A DNA stretch of 64,000 bases, taken from NCBI GenBank assembly GCA_025363475.1, contig JANYDS010000096.1:1-64000 (forward strand). Direction: 5' to 3'. A program made the translations under genes and the position numbers. The notes beneath the pieces were generated by a model. It searched no databases. It saw only the letters and a program-made list of their open reading frames with translations, and was not told where the DNA came from. This DNA is from Terriglobia bacterium (GTDB taxonomy: Bacteria > Acidobacteriota > Terriglobia > Bryobacterales > Bryobacteraceae). Shown here piece by piece: positions 54,140 through 61,065 of this stretch (positions are counted from its first letter, which is position 1; each line of letters opens with the position of its first letter).

Positions 54140-56092
54140 CTAGCCCTTTCCGGACAGAACTTCTTCCACCGTGTCCTCCAGCGCTTCCACAGTAAAGGGT
54201 TTGGCCAAAAACCGCTTCACATTGAGTCCCGCGAAGCGGCTGGCGATATCGCGCTCCGCATAACCACTCAAAATCACCACCGGCAAATCCGGTGAAAGTA
54301 CGCGGAGCTCGCGCAACACGCGGTCACCGGCCATGTCCGCCATACCCAGATCAAGCATCACCAGGCCCAGGACCGCCTGCTGTTCCTGAAACTTCCCCAG
54401 ACCCTCTGTTCCGCTGCGCGCAGTGAATACTTCATGCCCATGCCGCCGCAGAGACGCTGCCGCTACCTTGCGGACACCCTCATCGTCGTCAATCAGCAGT
54501 ATCGCCGTGGGCATGGATGACTGGTCAGAGGGGACCCGCTGCGATCCCGCCACGCACAGCCCCTCCATGGCTGGCAGCAGTACACGGAACGTGCTGCCTT
54601 CGCCCGGAACACTGCGCACCTGAATGGCCCCTTCCATGCTGCGGACTATGCCCTGCAGTGCGGCCAGCCCCAGTCCGCGACCGGCAAATTTGGTGGTAAA
54701 AAAAGGATCAAAAATGCGCGCCAGCGTCACCACGTCCATACCGGCACCCGTGTCACAGACTTCGAGCCGAACATAGTCGCCGGGCTTCGGTGCATAGCCC
54801 AGAATATTGGCTGCTGCATTCCCTGTATCCAGACTTTCAAGCCCCGTCATGACGGTTACACTTCCGGCCCTGTCGCCAATTGCTTCAGCGGCATTCACCA
54901 CCAGATTGAGCACAATTTGTTGTACCTGCGCCACATTGCCGCGAACCGGCGGCAGACCGGTCGCGCTGTCGGCGGTGAAGTGAAGTTGCCGCGAAAAAGA
55001 AGCTCGAACCAGATCTGTGGTGTCGAGTGCGATTCGCCCCAGATCCACCGCCTCAAGCTCAGCGCTGCCCTTACCCGCATACGCGAGCAACTGCTGAACC
55101 AGATGCGCGGCACGCTCGCTGGAGCGCACAACCACATCAAGCATGGAGCGGGCGGGCCCTGGTGCCAGAGAGTCAGAAACGAAACTCGCCCCGCCCATGA
55201 TTCCTGTCAGCAGATTGTTAAAGTCATGCGCAATCCCGCCTGCCAGCACCGCCAGACTTTCCAGTTTCTGACTCTGTCGCAGTGCCTCTTCGGCGCGTTT
55301 CTGATCTTCGATATCAGTGAGCGTTCCGAACCACTTCACCGTTTCATGATCACTGCTTCGGTTGGGAACAGCCCGCACCAGATGCCAGCGATAGACGCCA
55401 TCATGACGCTTCAGCCGAACTTCTGCAATGAATGCAGCACCCGTATCAGGCGCCAGCCACCACTGAAGGTCAAACGCCGCGCGGTCTTCCTCACTCACCA
55501 GTTCTGAAAGATGCCATACGTCTCCGGCCTGCCCGCTGAACTCGCGCAGCCGGCTGTTGGCATATTCCACCCGGCCCTGGGCGTCGGCGGTCCACACCAG
55601 TTGCGGAATTGCTTCTGTCAGTGTTCGGTAGCGTTCTTTTTCTTCAAATAATTCCGCCCGAATGGTTTCGAGCTCAGAGTTGTGCTGAGCTATCTCAGCC
55701 TCCATGCGAAAACGCTGAACCGCGTTGACCACCGCACGGGGCAGCGCTTCGCAGCCTGCAGTGCCCTTCACTACGTAGTCCATGACCCCGAGTTTCATTG
55801 CCTCGACCGCCAGTTGTTCATTGCCGATCGCGGTCGTCATCACTACCGCTACCGCCGGAGATCCGGCTCCCTCGCCCTTCAACTGCCGGATTAAATCGAA
55901 GCCGCCAATATCGGGCAGGTCGTAATCGAGCAAAATACAATCGGGCTGAAACAGCGCGATCCGGGCAAGCCCCGCGGTGCCTGTCGCCTCCTCAGCGAGG
56001 CAAAACCCTTCCCCCTCATCCCGACCGAGGTAGTGTTTGAAAATTTCGCGGTCAGCAGGATCGTCGTCGATGATCAGGACCTTGATCTGCAT
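54140..56092 (-). CDS. Hybrid histidine kinase: receiver-PAS-kinase-receiver
   Basis: 650 residues. Order: N-terminal receiver (Asp56 in CILLDYDLPD), coiled coil, PAS domain (about residues 155-265), dimerisation helix with His289 in GGIAHDFNNLLTGIMGG, ATPase domain (ending FAGRGLGLAALQGI), and a C-terminal receiver (about residues 530-648) with VMLDLGMADM. It lacks a membrane segment and is therefore cytoplasmic. Output domain is absent, so it works by phosphotransfer, likely with the neighbouring kinase. Confidence 0.93.
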   Translation of the reverse strand: MQIKVLIIDDDPADREIFKHYLGRDEGEGFCLAEEATGTAGLARIALFQPDCILLDYDLPDIGGFDLIRQLKGEGAGSPAVAVVMTTAIGNEQLAVEAMKLGVMDYVVKGTAGCEALPRAVVNAVQRFRMEAEIAQHNSELETIRAELFEEKERYRTLTEAIPQLVWTADAQGRVEYANSRLREFSGQAGDVWHLSELVSEEDRAAFDLQWWLAPDTGAAFIAEVRLKRHDGVYRWHLVRAVPNRSSDHETVKWFGTLTDIEDQKRAEEALRQSQKLESLAVLAGGIAHDFNNLLTGIMGGASFVSDSLAPGPARSMLDVVVRSSERAAHLVQQLLAYAGKGSAELEAVDLGRIALDTTDLVRASFSRQLHFTADSATGLPPVRGNVAQVQQIVLNLVVNAAEAIGDRAGSVTVMTGLESLDTGNAAANILGYAPKPGDYVRLEVCDTGAGMDVVTLARIFDPFFTTKFAGRGLGLAALQGIVRSMEGAIQVRSVPGEGSTFRVLLPAMEGLCVAGSQRVPSDQSSMPTAILLIDDDEGVRKVAAASLRRHGHEVFTARSGTEGLGKFQEQQAVLGLVMLDLGMADMAGDRVLRELRVLSPDLPVVILSGYAERDIASRFAGLNVKRFLAKPFTVEALEDTVEEVLSGKG

Positions 56093-56167
56093 GCGGAGAA
56101 TAACGCCTCTCCTATCGTCGTCTATTGTGCGCGCATCCTGGCTTGGGCAGCGTGCGAAATGTCACAC

Positions 56168-57844
56168 CTAATAGCCGGATGCCTTGCCGGAAGCCGTGCG
56201 CCCGTCGGACGCGCCCTGCAGCCAGCCGCCATCCAAAACAATCGCGGCCACCTGGGCGAGAAACAAACCTGGCGAGTAATCCACCTCATGCCCTCTTGCC
56301 TTCAGCAGAGCCACCGTGTCCGGCGAAATTGCCTGTTCAAGATAAATTTTGTCCGGGTACCACTGGTGGTGAAAGCGCGGGGCATCCACCGCTTCCTGAA
56401 TATTCATGCCGAAATCCGCGACGTTGAGGAACACCTGTAAAACCGCCGTCGTGATGCGCGAGCCGCCGGGGGCTCCAAGCGTCATGAAGAGTTTGCCGTC
56501 GCGCAAAATAATTGTGGGGGTCATTGACGATACCGGTCGGCGGCCAGGCTGAATGGCATTTGCCTCGCCTTGCACCAGACCGAAGAGATTGGCTTCGCCT
56601 GGCTTGGCGGCGAAATCGTCCATTTCATTATTGAGCAGAAAACCGAGACCCGGAACCGTAACACCGCTGCCGAAACTTCCGTTTAAGGTGTAGGTAACGG
56701 CGACCGTGTTTCCTTCGGCGTCAACCACTGAAAAATGCGTAGTCTCCAGGCTTTCGGCACCCGCCGGATGCCCCGGCCCCACTTCGCTGCTGGGCGTGGC
56801 TTTATCACGGTTAATGGTTGCGCGGCGTCGCGCCAGATATTCCGGGTCCAGCATTCCGGCTACCGGCACCTTGACGGCTTCAGGGTCGCCCACCCAGGTA
56901 TTGCGGTCCGCATACGCGCGGCGCATCACTTCGGCCACCAGATGAATGCTGGCGGCAGAACTAAAACCCGTTTTCTCGTAGCCCGAACCTTCCACCATAC
57001 CCAGCATTTGCAGCAGTGCCAGTCCGCCGGAACTGGAAGGTGGCGCGGTGATTACGGTGTAATTGCGGTACTTGCCCGTGAGCGGAGTACGTTCAACAGC
57101 CTCATAATTTTTCAGGTCATCCAGGGTAATGATGCCGCCGTTTTTCGCCATCTCCGCAGCGAGAATGCGGGCCGTCTCACCTTCGTAAAAATCTTTGGCA
57201 CCCTCCCTCGAAATGCGCTCCAGCGTGGTCGCAAGTTCGGGCTGAATGAAAATATCACCCGCCTGATAACCCGCCCCACCCTTTTGATACAAGCGTTTCG
57301 ATTCCGGGTCACGTGCCAGATTTCGCGAATTTTTCAACGATTCAGAGAGCTCATAAGAAAGCGGATAGCCTTTGGACGCCAGGTCCACGGCGGGCTTCAG
57401 ATCGTCAGCCCACTTGAGCTTGCCGTAGCGGGATTGCGCGAGTTCAAAACCGCGCACGGTACCGGGAACGCCCGGCGCTCTCCAACCCTCCAGACTGTCG
57501 CGTGTTAGTTTGCCATTCGCATCAAGGTACATGTCATGCGAGGCTCTGCCCGGGGCTTTTTCCCGAAAATCAATAAAAGTTGTGCGCCCGTCAGCCAGAC
57601 GGATCAGCATATAGCCCCCGCCGCCCAGATTTCCCGCGCTGGGGTGTGTGGTGGCCAGCGCAAAGCCTGTGGCGACGGCCGCATCAATGGCGTTGCCGCC
57701 GCTTTGCAGTACCGCATTTCCGGCATCGGCGGCAATCGCTTCCATCGCCACCACCATGCCGTGGCGGGCTCGCACGGGCTGCCTGGCGCTGACAGGAACG
57801 ACTGAAAGGAGAGCGAAAAAAACCGAAATGAACCGCATGCGCAT
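56168..57844 (-). CDS. ggt: Gamma-glutamyltransferase (second copy)
   Basis: 558 residues with a signal peptide (ISVFFALLSVVPVSA). Self-cleavage threonine Thr368 in ETTHFSVVDAEGN, then the oxyanion motif NGSFGSGVTV and NNEMDDFAAKPG, the classic E. coli-like form. Earlier residues GGNAIDAAVATGFAL and GGGGYMLIR complete the family pattern. It cleaves gamma-glutamyl compounds outside the cytoplasm. It is a second, more canonical copy than the one at 21.9-23.6 kb. Confidence 0.95.
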   Translation of the reverse strand: MRMRFISVFFALLSVVPVSARQPVRARHGMVVAMEAIAADAGNAVLQSGGNAIDAAVATGFALATTHPSAGNLGGGGYMLIRLADGRTTFIDFREKAPGRASHDMYLDANGKLTRDSLEGWRAPGVPGTVRGFELAQSRYGKLKWADDLKPAVDLASKGYPLSYELSESLKNSRNLARDPESKRLYQKGGAGYQAGDIFIQPELATTLERISREGAKDFYEGETARILAAEMAKNGGIITLDDLKNYEAVERTPLTGKYRNYTVITAPPSSSGGLALLQMLGMVEGSGYEKTGFSSAASIHLVAEVMRRAYADRNTWVGDPEAVKVPVAGMLDPEYLARRRATINRDKATPSSEVGPGHPAGAESLETTHFSVVDAEGNTVAVTYTLNGSFGSGVTVPGLGFLLNNEMDDFAAKPGEANLFGLVQGEANAIQPGRRPVSSMTPTIILRDGKLFMTLGAPGGSRITTAVLQVFLNVADFGMNIQEAVDAPRFHHQWYPDKIYLEQAISPDTVALLKARGHEVDYSPGLFLAQVAAIVLDGGWLQGASDGRTASGKASGY

Positions 57845-57954
57845 TCTCCTGAATCAAACAGGCAGGTCAAGCTGCCGTAAGTGCGGCTTCGGGGCCGCTG
57901 CTACTCAAAATAGAAACCCGATAGTAACACCAGGACGTTATACTAAACGAAGTT

Positions 57955-58548
57955 GTGAGTGAGGTAAAAAACAGGTTCGGAATCATCCTGCGCGGCGGTT
58001 TGTCTGCGCTGCTGGCCCTGTTTGCTTTCTCGGCACTGCCCGCTGCCGCACAGAACTCCTTTGTGGTTGCCGACTTCAATGGCGATCAAAAACCCGATCT
58101 GGTCACTCTTGCCGGCGCACCTGGAAGTGTACCGGGAATCCGGGCCACACTTTTTGACGACGGCGCACTGGCCCAGGTCAACCGCTTTCCCCACCAAGTC
58201 CTTCGTGTTCGCGATTTGGACGGCGATTCAGACCGCGACATTGTTGTGGAAACAGGCTCTGCTGTTGCCGTTTGGCTCAATGACGGAGCTGGTAATTTTA
58301 CACGCGGCCATCCGGAAGATTTCGAGCTCCAACCCCACACCGAAGATTCTCAGTCCTTCGATCCTTCACACAAAGCCCCGCTGCCTGAAATAACAGATGA
58401 AAGTCCCCGTGCAGGCGTTGTCGCGCCGCCGGATTTTACCGGAACTGTCCTCACCGGCCCGCTCGCCATTCATTCCGCACCCGCGGTTCCCCCTGCAGCC
58501 GTTTTACCCGGTCTGCGTACCCGCGGCCCCCCTTCCCGCAACTCCTGA
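57955..58548 (+). CDS. Secreted protein with an FG-GAP/VCBS-like repeat
   Basis: 197 residues from GTG. Signal peptide (LRGGLSALLALFAFSALPAAA) followed by FVVADFNGDQKPDLV and VRDLDGDSDRDIVV, the calcium-binding repeat pattern of VCBS/FG-GAP beta-propeller blades, of which only about two are present. The C-terminal 70 residues are proline-rich. A partial propeller may need partners, or the protein may be truncated at the end. Its role next to the efflux operon is unclear. Confidence 0.65.
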   Translation: MSEVKNRFGIILRGGLSALLALFAFSALPAAAQNSFVVADFNGDQKPDLVTLAGAPGSVPGIRATLFDDGALAQVNRFPHQVLRVRDLDGDSDRDIVVETGSAVAVWLNDGAGNFTRGHPEDFELQPHTEDSQSFDPSHKAPLPEITDESPRAGVVAPPDFTGTVLTGPLAIHSAPAVPPAAVLPGLRTRGPPSRNS

Positions 58549-58629
58549 ACCCATTAATTTAACCCAAAACTTCCCGTCAACCTCAGGTGCCGGTGATGTT
58601 TCATTCAATTCAGGAAAACTGCGGAGGTA

Positions 58630-59910
58630 GTGGTTTTGTTTACGTCTATTCACCGGCATGGTGCTTTACGGCTTTGCTGCGGGCTTGCGCTGAGCGCAGG
58701 GTTCATTCCGGTTGCCTTCGGGCAGATTGCTCCCCTGAACTGGGAGCAGACCAGAGCACGCTTTCTGGCGCAGAATCCCGCACTTATGGCAGGAGAAATC
58801 AGTATTGAGGAATCAAGAGCAAATGAGGTTACCGCCGGGCTCAAACCGAATCCCCAACTCGGCGTGACGCTTGACCAGGTGCAGTTACTGCCCGGAGGCG
58901 GCCCCTGGCGGCCCATTAGCACGACTCAATTCGCGCCCATTGTGTCTCAGTTACTGGAGCGTCAGAACAAGCGTGGCCTGCGCGTGGAAAGCGCGAAACT
59001 TGCCACCGCCGGCACTGGCGCCGACCAGGAAGATTTCAAGCGCAATCTCATGTTCACCCTGCGCTCAGCTTTTGTCAGCACACTTCAGGCAAAGGCACTC
59101 GAAGAAGTATCAGCCGAAAATCTGAAACAGTACGACAGCGTAATTGACGTGAACCGCGAACGCCTGAAATCAGGCGATATTTCGGAGCTTGATTTTCAGC
59201 GCGTTGACATTCAGCGCGTGCAGTTTGAGAGTGACCTGATTACCGCAAAAGTAAATCTGCGCACGGCGAAGATCCAGCTATTGTCGCTGCTGAACGACCG
59301 CACTCCGGTGGAGTCATTCGATGTTACCGGCGAGTTCGACTATAAGGAATCAGTTCTGCTGTTGCCGGAGTTGCGGCAGCAGGCGCTGCAGAACCGTCCG
59401 GATCTGCGCTCCGCTTCCAATGCCATCGAAAAAGCAAAGGCGGATAACCGTCTGGCGCAGGCCAACGGCTCGGCAGACCCCACCGTCGGGGGCGAGTTCC
59501 TGTGGAATCAGGGAGTCAACAACACGCTGGGCGTCACTCTTTCAATCCCCCTGCGAATCTACGACAAGAATCAGGGCGAAAAGGCACGAACGGCCCTTGA
59601 AATCCGCCGGGCACAGAGCCTGCGAACTGCGCTCGAATCCGGCATTTATCGGGACGTGGATTCAGCCTGGGAAACACTGGAAAGCGTCCGTCAGCTGGTC
59701 CGCCCCTATCGCGAACGGTATTTGAAGGAAGCGGATGATATCCGCAGCAAGGTCTCGTTGTCTTACAGTCTGGGCAACGCTACGCTGCTCGATTTTCTGG
59801 ATGCGCAGAGGTCATACCGAAGCACCCGTGTGAGTTATCTGGGGCTGGTGGGCAGTTACTTCTCAGCGCTGGCGCAATTAAGCCTGGCCACAGGCCAGGA
59901 GGTGAATTAG
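58630..59910 (+). CDS. TolC-family outer membrane protein (CzcC-like)
   Basis: 426 residues from the nominal GTG; a TTG two codons on has better spacing to the GGAGG at 58623-58627. Signal peptide followed by two helical OEP repeats (NWEQTRARFLAQNPALMAGE, LPELRQQALQNRPDLRSA). With the next two genes it forms a tripartite metal or drug exporter spanning both membranes. It lacks an obvious metal motif of its own. Confidence 0.88.
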   Translation: MVLFTSIHRHGALRLCCGLALSAGFIPVAFGQIAPLNWEQTRARFLAQNPALMAGEISIEESRANEVTAGLKPNPQLGVTLDQVQLLPGGGPWRPISTTQFAPIVSQLLERQNKRGLRVESAKLATAGTGADQEDFKRNLMFTLRSAFVSTLQAKALEEVSAENLKQYDSVIDVNRERLKSGDISELDFQRVDIQRVQFESDLITAKVNLRTAKIQLLSLLNDRTPVESFDVTGEFDYKESVLLLPELRQQALQNRPDLRSASNAIEKAKADNRLAQANGSADPTVGGEFLWNQGVNNTLGVTLSIPLRIYDKNQGEKARTALEIRRAQSLRTALESGIYRDVDSAWETLESVRQLVRPYRERYLKEADDIRSKVSLSYSLGNATLLDFLDAQRSYRSTRVSYLGLVGSYFSALAQLSLATGQEVN

Positions 59911-59913
59911 ATC

Positions 59914-61065
59914 ATGACAAGACGCGAAAAATTCTGCTCTCTGGTTGTTGCGGGTCTGGCCTCCCTTGCTTTGAATGGTTGCTCGGGCGAGAAAGTATCA
60001 GCGAAATCCATAGACCCTTCACAGGTGAAAGTCGAGAAGGCTAAAGACCCCAACCTGATTGAAATGAACTATGCGGGCAAGTTCGTGTTAGTAGCGGCTG
60101 AGCAACATTCCGTCGCCGATACGCTCGACACCAATGGTTCGGTTGCCCCCGATGTCAGCCGGAGTTATCCGGTGGTCGCGCTTTCATCAGGGCGGGTGGT
60201 TGAGGTCAAGGCAAGGCTGGGTGATGAAGTACAAAAAGGCCAGTTGCTTCTGACTATGACCAGCCCGGACATCGCACTCTCCATCGCAGACTTCAAGAAA
60301 TTTCAGGTGGATGAAACGCTCACTAAAAGCCAGCTGGAACGCTCACAACTGCTCTATTCCAAAGGTGCGCTGGCGAAGAAGGATCTTGAAATCGCCGAGA
60401 ACACTTACAACAAAGCTGCGGTGGATACCCGCACAGCCGAGGAACATATCCGCATCCTCGGAGGTGACACCGCAAAACTGACGCCTTTAATCGAAGTGTT
60501 CGCGCCGGTTTCCGGCACCATTGTTGAGCAGAATGTCACGCCGTCGGCGGGCGTAAAATCGCTCGATAACTCACCCAATCTTTTTACTATTGCTGACCTC
60601 TCCAGCCTGTGGGTGATCAGTGATGTCTATGAGAACAACCTGGCGCAAATCCGGCTGGGAGACCAGGCGGAGATTGAGTTTGCCGCGTGGCCGGGGCGCA
60701 AGTTCCGGGGCCGAGTCGCAAACATTGGCAGGATTCTTGACCCCGCCACACGCACCGCGAAAGTCCGCATCGAAATGACTAACGAAAAGGGCACTTTGCG
60801 CCCGAACATGTTCGCCACCGTGCATTTCACTTCGCAGGCATCCGCATCCGCCCTGACGGTGCCATCAACGGCCGTGTTGAGGTCTCAGGATCGTGACTGG
60901 GTGTACCTCCATATTTCCGGCAACCAGTTCCGGCGTACCGAAGTGACAGCCGGACCAGTGGGGCTGAATGGTGAACAACGCATCCTGGCGGGCTTGCATT
61001 CAGGGGATCAGGTAGTCAGCTCGGCGCTCACGTTCGACCGTGAGCTCCAGAAAGAACAGCAGTAA
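59914..61065 (+). CDS. RND efflux periplasmic adaptor (CzcB-like)
   Basis: 383 residues with a lipoprotein signal (LALNGC lipobox near residue 23). HlyD/MFP fold: lipoyl half motifs (VVALSSGRVVEVKARLGDEV and VFAPVSGTIVEQNVTPSA) flank a coiled-coil hairpin, then beta-barrel and membrane-proximal domains. It joins the inner-membrane pump to the TolC tunnel. It starts 3 bases after the TolC-like gene; its stop overlaps the pump's ATG by one base. Confidence 0.92.
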   Translation: MTRREKFCSLVVAGLASLALNGCSGEKVSAKSIDPSQVKVEKAKDPNLIEMNYAGKFVLVAAEQHSVADTLDTNGSVAPDVSRSYPVVALSSGRVVEVKARLGDEVQKGQLLLTMTSPDIALSIADFKKFQVDETLTKSQLERSQLLYSKGALAKKDLEIAENTYNKAAVDTRTAEEHIRILGGDTAKLTPLIEVFAPVSGTIVEQNVTPSAGVKSLDNSPNLFTIADLSSLWVISDVYENNLAQIRLGDQAEIEFAAWPGRKFRGRVANIGRILDPATRTAKVRIEMTNEKGTLRPNMFATVHFTSQASASALTVPSTAVLRSQDRDWVYLHISGNQFRRTEVTAGPVGLNGEQRILAGLHSGDQVVSSALTFDRELQKEQQ